64,000 nucleotides of DNA, taken from positions 1 through 64,000 of the forward strand of contig CAWJRO010000005.1 of assembly GCA_963845285.1 (NCBI GenBank). Direction: 5' to 3'. The DNA is from Methanobacterium_C sp963845285 (lineage in GTDB: Archaea > Methanobacteriota > Methanobacteria > Methanobacteriales > Methanobacteriaceae). The translations under genes were made by a program, and so were the position numbers. Positions 42,310 through 51,485 of the stretch are shown piece by piece (positions within the stretch are counted from its first letter, which is position 1; every line of letters starts with the position of its first letter). The notes beneath the pieces were generated by a model. That model ran no database searches and was not told where the DNA came from. It was given only the letters and a program-made list of their open reading frames with translations.

Positions 42310-43470
42310 TTATAAAGGTTGCTCCCAATCCTCTGCATATTTCAATATGATCTTCACTGCATCTTCAGTTCCACTGTAGTTAGAAAACTGTTCCCTAACG
42401 ATTTCTGCCTTCTTCTTCAGATCATCATCGTTCAAGGTGCTGTTTATATTCTCTGCAATTATCTCAGGAGTAAGTTTTTTTATGTCTTCAACAAGAGATA
42501 TACCATATTTTTTAACATGCAATGCATTTTTAAGCTGTTCAGGATGATTGTCTATTGGAACAACTATGTTGGGAATTCCAAGGGATGTTACCTCCATAGT
42601 AGTCGTATGACCTGCGAGGGTTACAACAACATCCGAAATTGCCATCCATTCCATCATATTCCATAAAAACTGTTTTTTTATTATTTTTTCACAATCTGGT
42701 ATAAAATCTGCATCTATCTGGGGGCCAGTTACTATTATCAATTTATCGCAGTCAATCATACTGGATGCATGACATATAATCTCAAGAAGCCCTTTACCAA
42801 AATCACTTCCCCCAACAGTCACAAAAACCAGCTTATCATCAAAACCAAAACCAAATTTCTTCCGAAGCTCCCCTTTATCAGGCATGTCTTCAGGATTTTC
42901 TTTAAGGAACGGACCTACATAATTTGTTATTCCCCTCAATCGAGGTGGTATCTCAATTGAATCCTCAACATCAGGCACAATTATTGTTTTACAGAGGTTA
43001 GAAACATCTTTAACAAATCTTTCAAGCCCATTTTCCAGGTATTCAACTGTCTTGTCGTTGGGGTTAATATCTGAGAAATTATATGTCAGTTCGTTTGTTA
43101 CTAGGACACATGGCACCCCAAGTACTTTGGCTGTTATGGGTACTGAAAAATGGGAATCAGCCACTATAATATCCGGTTTAAATTTTTTTATTACTCTGGA
43201 TTCCTGGTATATACTTTTAAGGAATATGAATGGGGTGTCAATGGATTTTTTCACGGTGTACTTTATATCAAGTTCCCCTGCAGGACCGTAAAACTTCAAT
43301 TCAGGCAGTTTTACAGCATTATAATCATTGTACTCTTTCAGCATTTCAAAGCCAGAGCCGTAACTTGCAAAAAGAACATCCACCCCATTTTTTTGAAGTT
43401 TCCCTGCAAGGGCAATGCACCTTGAAACATGACCCATACCTATTCCGCAGGGGATAATAAGCACTTTCAT
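42310..43470 (-). CDS. MurG/UGT-like glycosyltransferase (GT-B fold)
   Basis: 386 residues from the ATG at 43470 (MKVLIIPCGIGMGHVSRC), chosen because GAGGT lies eight bases before it. Typical GT-B two-domain layout: N-terminal acceptor half with GHVSR and IIVADSHF, C-terminal nucleotide-sugar half with FVTVGGSDFGKGLLE, SDVVVTLAGHTTTMEVTSLG and PNIVVPIDNHPEQLKNA. Closest in pattern to archaeal UDP-sugar transferases of the GT28/MurG group. Separated by 39 bp from the 42270 gene on the same strand. Sugar and acceptor unknown; surface glycan or glycolipid likely. Confidence 0.85.
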   Translation of the reverse strand: MKVLIIPCGIGMGHVSRCIALAGKLQKNGVDVLFASYGSGFEMLKEYNDYNAVKLPELKFYGPAGELDIKYTVKKSIDTPFIFLKSIYQESRVIKKFKPDIIVADSHFSVPITAKVLGVPCVLVTNELTYNFSDINPNDKTVEYLENGLERFVKDVSNLCKTIIVPDVEDSIEIPPRLRGITNYVGPFLKENPEDMPDKGELRKKFGFGFDDKLVFVTVGGSDFGKGLLEIICHASSMIDCDKLIIVTGPQIDADFIPDCEKIIKKQFLWNMMEWMAISDVVVTLAGHTTTMEVTSLGIPNIVVPIDNHPEQLKNALHVKKYGISLVEDIKKLTPEIIAENINSTLNDDDLKKKAEIVREQFSNYSGTEDAVKIILKYAEDWEQPL

Positions 43471-43677
43471 AATCATAAACCTCATTTTCATTTAAAATTC
43501 ATTGAACATGATATAACAATTTAATTCGTTTGTAATAAAAATCCTTTGTAATAAAAATTTAGAAAATTTAGAAGAATACTTTTTAGAAGAATACTTAAGA
43601 ACTTTCTTTTTTTTAACAATATATAAACGTATCATTTAGAAGTAACTATCGGTTTTATTCTTTAATTTAAGAGTTTA

Positions 43678-45624
43678 GAGGCTGTGCAATAATTATTTTT
43701 AAGCATTTTGTATTACTAAGTTTTTTTCTTTAATTTTTTTTGGTTATTTTTTGTTTTTAGCTATGTTATGAGAGTTATATTTATATAATGGGTTGATTAT
43801 ATCTTATTATGGAATAATTATTGTTATAACTTATAGGATTTGGTTTTTCATGGCTCTTAGAAAATATGATCAGTATCAAACGTCTTTTGAACTGAATAAT
43901 TTGGTTTCAAAGATTCCAAGTAATCATGGATGTTTTTTAGTTGAAAGTTTGGATTTTGGTAAGATTCATTCAAAATTTGAAGGAACGGCAGGCCAACCGG
44001 CTTATAATCGTAAAGCTTTGTTAAAAATTGATTTAATGGGAGCTTGGGAAGGTATTTTATCATCAAGGAAGCTAGAGGAACAGACACAGGTTAATGATGT
44101 TTACCGTTTTTTAGCAGGAGGAGATACGCCAAATTTTCGGACTATATGCTATGCTAGGAAAGAAAATGTGGATTTATATAAAGAAGCTTTGCTTAAACTG
44201 GTTGCTACTGGAAAAAAGCTTGGTTTTACGACTTTTAAGCATATTTCCGGTGATGGATTTACTTTTAAAGTTAATGCATCGTTGAATAATTTATTTTCAG
44301 AAAAAGACTTGGAAATAGTTGATAAAATCGTTAAACGTCGATTTCAAGTAGATGAAAATGAAGACCTACTTTATGGTGATAAAAATCATTTAATCATAGA
44401 AAAAGATTACAAAGAAGCTTTAAATACTATAATAAGTATGGATATTCAAGATACAATAGAAAAAAATGATATAATTGAATCAAATGCTGAGAAAAAGAAA
44501 AATAATCAAGATAAAAATGAAATAGATTCATCGAAATTTTCCTGTCATTTAAAGACCATAACAGAAGAATTAATAGATTCAACTGATGATAAATATACTA
44601 AAGTCACGAAAAAGGTTATAAAATCTGCTAATCGGATATTAAGTGGAGATAAAAGATTAGAATCTAAATTAAAAGATATAAAAATAAAGTTACGTAAAAG
44701 TGAGAGTAATAAAGTAAATTTGACAGATCCTGAATGTTTCACTACCAAAAATAAGAAAAAAGTCTACGAATCACTTTATAATGTTCAATTTGCAGTTGAT
44801 TATGACTCAAAAATGATATTAAACGGAAGTATAGCTGATGCTCCTACAGATCACAATCAACTAATGCCCATGGTTGAAAATCTGATAGATATATACGGTT
44901 TAGAGCAATTACAAGAATCATTGATGAGTTGGGATTCTGCCTACGGTACAGGTGAAGCATTAAACTATTTAGAAGAAAACCAAATCAACGCATTCATACC
45001 CAACAAATACCAAGCATCACAATCTAAAAATAAGGACTATAATCAGTTAAATCCGTTTCATAAGCATCATTTCATTTATGATTTTGAAAAAGACGAATAT
45101 ATATGCCCAGAAAATCAAACATTAATATATAAAAATCAATACAAAAATGGTCAAAAAGTATATTATAACACACAAGCCTGTAGAAATTGCAAATCAAGAT
45201 ATGAATGCATTAAAAATCGTGAAGTAAGAATAATAACTGCGTATAAGTACGAACAAGCCATGCAGAGAATGAAACTTAAAATGGAAAGATCAGAAAGCCA
45301 GGAAGAATACACAAAAAGAGCAGCCACAGTAGAATCACCTATAGGCAATATAAAACACAATATGAACTTCAATGCATTTACAGGCATAGGAAAACAATAC
45401 GCAGAATACGAAATAACTAAACTATCCATAGCACACAATTTAACCATACTAAACAACTCAACCAATAAAAATAAGACAAATACAAATAATAAATCCAATA
45501 AAACAAAAAAACTAACTAGGAAAACAAAAGAACAACAAAATAAAACAAACAACAATCAGCCCAACATTTACCAACTTTTTTTAAACAAAAATTGGATGAA
45601 AAAAACTAATAATTAGACAGCCTC
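43678..45624 (+). mobile_element. IS1182-type insertion sequence
   Basis: 1947 bp. Left tip GAGGCTGTGCAATAATTATT; right tip, inverted, GAGGCTGTCTAATTATTAGT. Flanked on both sides by TTTA (43674-43677 and 45625-45628), a 4-bp target duplication. Carries one long transposase gene with all catalytic blocks and no frame break. Ends, target duplication and gene are intact, so the insertion looks recent and possibly active. It lies between the glycosyltransferase gene and the first pilin gene. Confidence 0.9.
43850..45616 (+). CDS. IS1182-family DDE transposase
   Basis: 588 residues from ATG 43850 (MALRKYDQYQTSF); the frame is open earlier, but this start suits the family. N-terminal DUF772 part includes FEGTAGQPAYNRKALLKIDL and FLAGGDTPNFRTI. 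Catalytic region: first Asp in SGDGFTFKVNAS, second Asp in SWDSAYGTGEAL, Glu in VESPIGNIKHN. A cysteine-containing stretch CRNCKSRYECI lies before the last motif, as usual in IS1182. The C-terminal 40 residues are Asn/Lys/Thr-rich. Stop 8 bp inside the right end of the element. Confidence 0.93.
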   Translation: MALRKYDQYQTSFELNNLVSKIPSNHGCFLVESLDFGKIHSKFEGTAGQPAYNRKALLKIDLMGAWEGILSSRKLEEQTQVNDVYRFLAGGDTPNFRTICYARKENVDLYKEALLKLVATGKKLGFTTFKHISGDGFTFKVNASLNNLFSEKDLEIVDKIVKRRFQVDENEDLLYGDKNHLIIEKDYKEALNTIISMDIQDTIEKNDIIESNAEKKKNNQDKNEIDSSKFSCHLKTITEELIDSTDDKYTKVTKKVIKSANRILSGDKRLESKLKDIKIKLRKSESNKVNLTDPECFTTKNKKKVYESLYNVQFAVDYDSKMILNGSIADAPTDHNQLMPMVENLIDIYGLEQLQESLMSWDSAYGTGEALNYLEENQINAFIPNKYQASQSKNKDYNQLNPFHKHHFIYDFEKDEYICPENQTLIYKNQYKNGQKVYYNTQACRNCKSRYECIKNREVRIITAYKYEQAMQRMKLKMERSESQEEYTKRAATVESPIGNIKHNMNFNAFTGIGKQYAEYEITKLSIAHNLTILNNSTNKNKTNTNNKSNKTKKLTRKTKEQQNKTNNNQPNIYQLFLNKNWMKKTNN

Positions 45625-45744
45625 TTTATTTAGAAAAAGTTATATCTTAGATAACGAGATTATTAACGTAATATATTAAAAATTAATACAACGTTAAAGT
45701 AATATGCTTAAACAGATATTTTACAATGTTAAAGAGGTTCTATA

Positions 45745-45918
45745 ATGATTTTTCTACAAGATGAAGGTGGTCAAGGGGCAGCAGAATACATACTATTGTT
45801 TGGTGGTGTGATTGTTATAGCGATAGCAGCAATTTTAGTTTATGATTCTTATTTTAAGGGCGGAAGTACATTAAATGCACTACAGGACATGAATAAAGTA
45901 AGATCAAGCGTTAAATGA
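45745..45918 (+). CDS. Small class III-signal pilin 1
   Basis: 57 residues. MIFLQDEGGQGAAEYILLF: charged start, cleavage motif around GGQG-AAEYI (class III, processed by an EppA-type peptidase), then one hydrophobic helix to residue 33 and a short polar tail (YFKGGSTLNALQDMNKV). Such tiny proteins form the type IV-like pili of methanogens. GAGGT lies eight bases before the ATG. Almost the same N-terminal 30 residues as pilin 2 at 46933. Lies 120 bp after the IS right end. Confidence 0.88.
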   Translation: MIFLQDEGGQGAAEYILLFGGVIVIAIAAILVYDSYFKGGSTLNALQDMNKVRSSVK

Positions 45919-45973
45919 TGATTTGAACTATTTTAATGATTAAAATTTTAATAAATTATTTTTTTCATCAATA

Positions 45974-46080
45974 GAAGCTGTCTCATGATTAATTTTGACA
46001 TTTATAATTTTGCTTATTTATGAATTTAAAGCTTTATTTGTCATTGTTTTTTTCTAAATTTTGAAGTACGAGACAGCTTC
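45974..46080 (+). mobile_element. MITE-like element, copy E
   Basis: 107 bp with the best ends of the family: GAAGCTGTCTCATGATTAAT and GTACGAGACAGCTTC. Flanked by CAATA on the left and right (target duplication of 5 bp). Core TATAATTTTGCTTATTTATG matches copies A and B. It follows pilin gene 1 and may serve as part of its terminator. Confidence 0.82.
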
Positions 46081-46118
46081 CAATAAAGAAATTATCTGAG
46101 AGCAATTAGAATTATTTA

Positions 46119-46694
46119 TCAAAAAAAATTATCAACAGTATTTAAATATGTTATAAGGTTCAGGAATATACCCTTCGATCTGTTATCATCACTGAGACTC
46201 CAAGCAAACTTATTCCACAAACTATTTTTTTGCTCTTCTTTTTGGGATTTAATGTAATAAATAGTTTTGTTGAAGAAAGCATCAAAATCTTCAGTGATCC
46301 CCTCTGAGATATCCTCATCTTTAAGTTCCTCGAATTTTTTTCTAAAAAGCATTTTTAGTTTATAAGAAGCTTTTTTTACATTTTCAACATCACTACTTTC
46401 TAACTGAGTTATAAGATTTTCTATTTCAACAAAATCTAATTTAACCCTTCCAAAAACAAGCCCCTCTGTTCGTATGGATTGTATCCTCTTGACACTACCA
46501 TAAACATTAAAATCATAACCTGTTATATAGATCTCATTTTCTTTTAATAAGCTCATTAAAGATTCGTTGAGAGTTTTATCAGATGTTGAAATCTCAGATT
46601 CTTTTCTAATCTCATCAAAAAGTTCAAGTTTAGATAGTTCCATTTTATCAAGCATCTCAAGCATCAATCTTCTTAAATTATAATTTTTTGGCAT
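46119..46694 (-). CDS. Unknown protein within pilin cluster
   Basis: 191 residues from ATG 46694 (MPKNYNLRRLMLEMLDKM); the frame opens at 46733 but this start fits better. Not recognised. Residues 5-75 are helical with a pattern that could be a winged helix (LFDEIRKESE..SDKTLNESLMSLLKENEIYITG), so a DNA-binding regulator of the neighbouring pilins is possible. The C-terminal 90 residues are charged and helical (KKASYKLKMLFRKKFEELKD). No membrane segment. Opposite strand to the pilins that flank it. Confidence 0.6.
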   Translation of the reverse strand: MPKNYNLRRLMLEMLDKMELSKLELFDEIRKESEISTSDKTLNESLMSLLKENEIYITGYDFNVYGSVKRIQSIRTEGLVFGRVKLDFVEIENLITQLESSDVENVKKASYKLKMLFRKKFEELKDEDISEGITEDFDAFFNKTIYYIKSQKEEQKNSLWNKFAWSLSDDNRSKGIFLNLITYLNTVDNFF

Positions 46695-46932
46695 TACTTT
46701 CACACATTTCCCTTTGTATGTGATATTATTCACATAAACTCATATAAAAACTAGTATCCCCGTGAAAGGAAATTAACTCCATAAAAATAATGGAACCAAC
46801 TCACCGGAACCAACCCAAATCTGGTAAGGAGATGATACAGAATCAACAGTCACACATTAGGATTTAAAAGATAAATTTATATATAGTAGGGTTATAAAAA
46901 TTAAATGTCGATAATATATGGAGGTAAAAACC

Positions 46933-47109
46933 ATGAGTTTTTTAAAAGATGAAGGTGGACAGGGAGCAGCAGAATATATCCTATTATTCGGTGGAGTCAT
47001 CGTTATAGCAATAGCTGCACTGTTAATATACAGAGCATATTTCCAGAACACAAACCTAAACTCATCAAAAGATGTAAACACAGTAAGAACTTGCGCAAAC
47101 GGACAATAA
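46933..47109 (+). CDS. Small class III-signal pilin 2
   Basis: 58 residues: MSFLKDEGGQGAAEYILLFG, hydrophobic helix, then a tail rich in Asn (FQNTNLNSSKDVNTVRTCANG) with one cysteine and an N-x-S sequon (Asn-Ser-Ser), so AglB could glycosylate it. GGAGGT seven bases before the ATG at 46933 decides the start. Companion of pilin 1 and of the shorter-spaced pilin 3. Confidence 0.9.
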   Translation: MSFLKDEGGQGAAEYILLFGGVIVIAIAALLIYRAYFQNTNLNSSKDVNTVRTCANGQ

Positions 47110-47153
47110 GTAAGTCCATAAATTGTGGAAGTTGGTGATGTGGAGTTTGCAAT

Positions 47154-47330
47154 ATGTTGATTGCTGACGAAAAAGGCCAGATAAGTGCTGAGATGATACT
47201 CTTGCTTGGAGCTATTTTAATAATTGTTATCGTAGCAGGGATGTACATCTTTGGTATTTCACAATCAATTGGTGGTAATATAACTGCGGTTGTAAACACT
47301 GCAAGAGACTCTGCAATCGGCAAGATGTAA
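47154..47330 (+). CDS. Small class III-signal pilin 3
   Basis: 58 residues. MLIADEKGQISAEMILLLGA has the canonical Q-x-S-x-E class III motif, more standard than the Q-G-A-A-E of pilins 1 and 2. Hydrophobic helix to about residue 34, then SIGGNITAVVNTARDSAIGKM with an N-I-T sequon. GGTGATGTGG lies upstream. 44 bp after pilin 2, so in one transcript. Probably a different pilus subunit (minor or base). Confidence 0.88.
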   Translation: MLIADEKGQISAEMILLLGAILIIVIVAGMYIFGISQSIGGNITAVVNTARDSAIGKM

Positions 47331-47359
47331 CTTCCACATTTCTTAATTTTTTTTAAAAT

Positions 47360-47450
47360 AGATGTACAGTAATTAGTTTTAACACTTGTAAATTTGCTTA
47401 TTTTTGAATTTAAAACTTATTGACCCTTAAAATTATCATACATCTTCTAA
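47360..47450 (+). mobile_element. Degenerate MITE-like copy F
   Basis: Retains AATTTGCTTATTTTTGAATT-TAAA and CATACATCTTCT, with a decayed left end AGATGTACAGTAATTAG. Sits between pilin 3 and the convergent aglB gene. Confidence 0.55.
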
Positions 47451-47480
47451 AAAAATATAAATAAAAAAATAGATTATATA

Positions 47481-49730
47481 TTAAGTAGAATTAGCTTTAG
47501 GTTCCCATACTACTACATACTTATTTTGATATGTCTGTTTGAAAATGGTAGAGTCACTTCTTTCAAGCCACAATTTTGTGAAAGTTGAATTTTCAAACTG
47601 TTTATCTATAACAACCACATTCATAGTATCCTTAATGAATATGACACAGAAATTACTATTTTTATCAATATAACGCTTTTCTGTATTACCATTTGTAACA
47701 TTGATAAAACAATAAGGTGTTTGATTATTCCATGTTACAGTTCCTGTTTCTAAATTCATTGTTACATTGTTACTGCTGTTCAAAATATTTTGGTTAGTAT
47801 CTACCTTTCCATGGGAATAAGTGTAGTTTCCGCCCTGCATCTTGTTGAAATCCCATGTTCCGAAATCAAAAATCCATTTTACACCACTTAATCCGTAAGT
47901 TAAAACTACAAATTGACGCGGATTGGTAGGATGAGTGTATTTTAATACATCTTCTGCTGATTCTGGGTTTAAATTGTAATTATTCACAAGTATGTTCAAT
48001 GCAACTGTCTTATTAACTCCTAAAATATTGTTTAATATCTCAACACTTTTAGTTGTATTTCCAGTGTATTTATCCAGGGTTATATAACCTAAATCACCGC
48101 TTGTAGATATCATCTGGAAGATTCCCATTGAAAGGCTTTGGTTATCAGTTGCAAAAGCATGATCAATCCAGTATTCCCGGGAAGTGCTTGGAGATTGACT
48201 TCCATAAGGGTATGCACTGTCAAATGATCTTGATTGTAACGTTTCAACATAAGCTGTCCTTCCATCAAAAGCAACCGGTCGATCAGCTATGGCTGAAAAA
48301 AAGTGTCCTAAGCTCCAAGTTGAGATAATCATCGTATCATTGGAAGTATTGTTGTTGATCCAGAGTGCTGCATCCCACATATCATCGTTTATACCGGGTT
48401 GTAAATCATTTAAAGTTTGTTGCACACTCAAAATTGCAGGAACTGTAACAATAAGTAAGATGCACAGTGATAATATCTTAATCAGGTTTTTTTTCCTTCT
48501 AAAAATACTGAACCTCTCACTTTTTTTAAGAAGACCCAAATATTCAACAGCTATCCCAACCATAATTCCAGAACTAACAACAAGAGGAGGTATAAGGAGC
48601 AGTATGAATCTTGCACCTTCTGTAAGGGAAATAACCCCTACTAACGTCCATACAATCAGTAATAAATAGAAAAACCAGGACATTCTACTTAAAAACTGTT
48701 TTTTAAGTTTTTTATTTATCATGACCCGGAATATCCATAATAAACCTAAAATTCCAGCAAAAAAGGCAGGCCCAACTCCAAATGCAACTTCCTCAAATGA
48801 AGGTTTTCCAAGTTCTGAAACAGATATATAAATATTTGGCCATGGAGCCCATGGGCTTTGAGCACCAGATAAATTCACAAGTTCAAGTGGACCTGCAAAA
48901 AGTTTTAGTACATTCACGAATCCTGTGAAAACACCCACCAACAAAAGTGTGGATGTGAAAAAGACAGCAAAGGCGTAAACAAGATTTTTAACCTCATTCC
49001 CCTTCAATTTTCTCCATAAAATGTAGATAACACATAACATCACGAGTAAATAAAACTGGTACTGCCATCCATTCCATGCGAGAGCGAACACAAACATGGA
49101 AAATGCTGCTGAAATTGAAAGAATCATTCGGTTTTTGATGTTTTTACATTGAACTGCCTCAACAAAGAGCCATGTGACCAAAAGAGGGAAGAACACATTG
49201 AACATATCTGTGTCAAACCAGCCAGGTACTGTTCTAGTTAAATAAAATGGTGCTGTAACTGCCAGAATTCCTGCAGCAACAGCTCCATATTCATTGGTAA
49301 ATCGTCTGGTGAATAGGTAAGCCACAATACCTGCAAGTGGGCCAATGAAAGCAGGCAACCAAAAACAAACCGTTAATAATGGTATGCTTGAAAACAGGTT
49401 TAAAAACTTGTAAACTAAAGCAGTTAAGTATGCTATAAGTGGAGGATAATCCATTGGAACCCCTGAAGGGGCGTAAGAATGCCAGTCCCATTCTCTACCA
49501 TTTACTAGGGCATCTCCCATATATCCATGGTCAATGAAATTCTTGGTAACCCTGTAATTGTAGTATGAGTCCATCTCATACATATAAGGATGTCCGCTTT
49601 GATCCTCATAGTAAGCCTTTTCATTGCCCGGCATTCCTGGAAGTTGGGTTGATTCTATCCGGAGGACAAACCCAACTGAAAATATAATCAGAATGATCGC
49701 CAATGTTATTAATGTTTGCTTTTTTTGCAT
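47481..49730 (-). CDS. aglB: AglB/STT3-type oligosaccharyltransferase
   Basis: Transfers lipid-linked glycan to Asn of N-x-S/T sequons outside the membrane. 749 residues: about 12 membrane segments (1-470) and a soluble C-terminal domain. First acidic motif YEMDSYYN (Asp54), second DTDMFN (173-178). The usual WWDYG acceptor-binding motif appears as STWSLGHF near residue 470, a clear deviation from the canonical sequence. The genes around it (pilins with sequons, glycan cluster to the right) fit N-glycosylation of surface proteins. Confidence 0.87.
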   Translation of the reverse strand: MQKKQTLITLAIILIIFSVGFVLRIESTQLPGMPGNEKAYYEDQSGHPYMYEMDSYYNYRVTKNFIDHGYMGDALVNGREWDWHSYAPSGVPMDYPPLIAYLTALVYKFLNLFSSIPLLTVCFWLPAFIGPLAGIVAYLFTRRFTNEYGAVAAGILAVTAPFYLTRTVPGWFDTDMFNVFFPLLVTWLFVEAVQCKNIKNRMILSISAAFSMFVFALAWNGWQYQFYLLVMLCVIYILWRKLKGNEVKNLVYAFAVFFTSTLLLVGVFTGFVNVLKLFAGPLELVNLSGAQSPWAPWPNIYISVSELGKPSFEEVAFGVGPAFFAGILGLLWIFRVMINKKLKKQFLSRMSWFFYLLLIVWTLVGVISLTEGARFILLLIPPLVVSSGIMVGIAVEYLGLLKKSERFSIFRRKKNLIKILSLCILLIVTVPAILSVQQTLNDLQPGINDDMWDAALWINNNTSNDTMIISTWSLGHFFSAIADRPVAFDGRTAYVETLQSRSFDSAYPYGSQSPSTSREYWIDHAFATDNQSLSMGIFQMISTSGDLGYITLDKYTGNTTKSVEILNNILGVNKTVALNILVNNYNLNPESAEDVLKYTHPTNPRQFVVLTYGLSGVKWIFDFGTWDFNKMQGGNYTYSHGKVDTNQNILNSSNNVTMNLETGTVTWNNQTPYCFINVTNGNTEKRYIDKNSNFCVIFIKDTMNVVVIDKQFENSTFTKLWLERSDSTIFKQTYQNKYVVVWEPKANST

Positions 49731-49915
49731 AATATCATTTTTTGAATTTAATTATACACAAAATCTTTTAATTACACTAGTTTAACCTTTTATAAATATT
49801 TATAGTACCAAATCTTGTTTTAAACTCTTTCACTTCAATGTAATCTTTCAAGTTTATTATGAGTTATACTGACCAACTTTAAATCATTTGATCATTCTTT
49901 TTGTGATTCAGTAAC

Positions 49916-51268
49916 TTATTTATTCAACATTTTAATCGGGTCTACAGTTTGATTATTGAAATTGTTGACTAACAAATATCCGTCTATCTTGTAAATATTA
50001 ACATTTTGATGTGTTTCCCCAAATCCTTTTGTTGCCCCGTACTGGTTGCCTTGATATAAACCATTGGAAACTTTTCTTCCAGTCATCCATGCAATTTTTT
50101 CAGCCATATCCGGTTGTGCCCAAACTATATCCGTTTCATTTGTATTATGTTCCATATAATCTGCTAAAGGTGCATAATTACCCTCAAATGGATAATTAAT
50201 GGCATTCCATCCCTCAACTTGTTCAGGAAATTCACCAAAAAAGATTGCAACCCCCAATAAAGAAAGGCTCAAAAACATGAATATAAATACTGCTGAAACA
50301 ATGGCTTTGTAATTTTTGGATATGTAATCATATATTTTTTGCACTGTTAGACCTGATAAAATTGCCATTGGAAATGCAGCAAACTGGAAGCCCCTTAAAA
50401 AATCACCACCAAACCCAAAGAAGCTGAAACTTATTACCAACAACATATATATAAGGTACAATTTGAATTGTTTATTGTTGATCTTATACAAGAAGTAAAG
50501 TCCAATAATTCCCATTGTATAAATAACTAAAAATCCGTACAGTCCTGTGAAAGTTAATGGTATACTTAAATATAGGTGTTTAATGGAATAAAAAGCTCCT
50601 CCTGTAACCAACCGGTCACTGAAATAAATCCAGTATCCAACCCAAAAGATCCAAGAAGGTATTAAAAGGGCAATTATTTTTAGATTTGTTTTATCCCTAT
50701 AATTGTCCACAATGTAAAGTGGAATAAAAGTAGCTAAAGCCACCATATGAGTCCATAAACCTGCAAGAGATGCTATAAAAGCTTTTTTCTTATCCCTTGG
50801 GATATAATATATTGTCAATACTGCAAATATTGGTATATAGGTCGCAGGAACTGCAACAATAAGTGTACTTTGTAATGGTCCAAATAATGCAAAAAAACCT
50901 GCAAAAAAACCTGCAGTAACACCGTACTCCTTATTAGCAATCCATGAGGCAACTCCCACTGTTAATAAAACCTGTATTATGCACATGAATGAGTGGGCAA
51001 ATCTTACACCACCTAAAAACCATACAAATGCGTATACTACATGGAATAACGGTTGATGCCACACCGGCCTTCCAATTGGATAATATGTTAAATTATCCCA
51101 AAAAAGGCCATATAACGGATTTTCAAGTATTTCTCGAGCTCGAGTTAGATGAAAATCTGTGTCTCCACCAACTGAAAAAAGGTAGGATGGTTTCAGAAGT
51201 AAGAGAATAAATACCAAGATTAAGGGTATAAAGGGGATTATGATTTTGAGTTTATTAACTGTCTTCAT
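49916..51268 (-). CDS. GT-C-fold membrane protein, STT3/PMT-like
   Basis: 450 residues from ATG 51268 (MKTVNKLKIIIP); a TTG at 51301 is possible. About ten membrane segments. The first outside loop has GGDTDFHLTRAREILENP, like the acidic DxD of GT-C enzymes, and YPIGRPVWHQPLFH resembles STT3 loop 1. The C-terminal soluble part is short (about 80 residues) with TDIVWAQPDMAEKIAWMTGR in the position of the WWDYG region. May transfer a sugar from a dolichyl phosphate carrier; next to aglB in the same orientation. Confidence 0.7.
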   Translation of the reverse strand: MKTVNKLKIIIPFIPLILVFILLLLKPSYLFSVGGDTDFHLTRAREILENPLYGLFWDNLTYYPIGRPVWHQPLFHVVYAFVWFLGGVRFAHSFMCIIQVLLTVGVASWIANKEYGVTAGFFAGFFALFGPLQSTLIVAVPATYIPIFAVLTIYYIPRDKKKAFIASLAGLWTHMVALATFIPLYIVDNYRDKTNLKIIALLIPSWIFWVGYWIYFSDRLVTGGAFYSIKHLYLSIPLTFTGLYGFLVIYTMGIIGLYFLYKINNKQFKLYLIYMLLVISFSFFGFGGDFLRGFQFAAFPMAILSGLTVQKIYDYISKNYKAIVSAVFIFMFLSLSLLGVAIFFGEFPEQVEGWNAINYPFEGNYAPLADYMEHNTNETDIVWAQPDMAEKIAWMTGRKVSNGLYQGNQYGATKGFGETHQNVNIYKIDGYLLVNNFNNQTVDPIKMLNK

Positions 51269-51485
51269 GTAAGTCCCGTTAAAATTTACTTTCACTATCA
51301 ATAAGAATATAAAAACTATAATATAACCTTTAATATAATTACTGTATAATATAAATAATTAAATTAAAAAAAGAGTTATAATAAAATTTGACATTAGAAT
51401 TGGAACTCCTGAAAAAATAATATACAATTAACAATTATTCAAAAGGTAATAGGAAATAAGATCTCAAAAATTTAAGGGGCATTTG

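Noticed and set aside
43793..43849. N-terminal extension of the transposase frame
   Set aside because: Hydrophobic leader without family match or ribosome-binding site; ATG at 43850 gives the normal start.
46857..47323. Minus-strand frames opposite pilins 2 and 3
   Set aside because: Shadows of the hydrophobic pilin helices; the plus-strand genes have strong ribosome-binding sites and clear class III signals.
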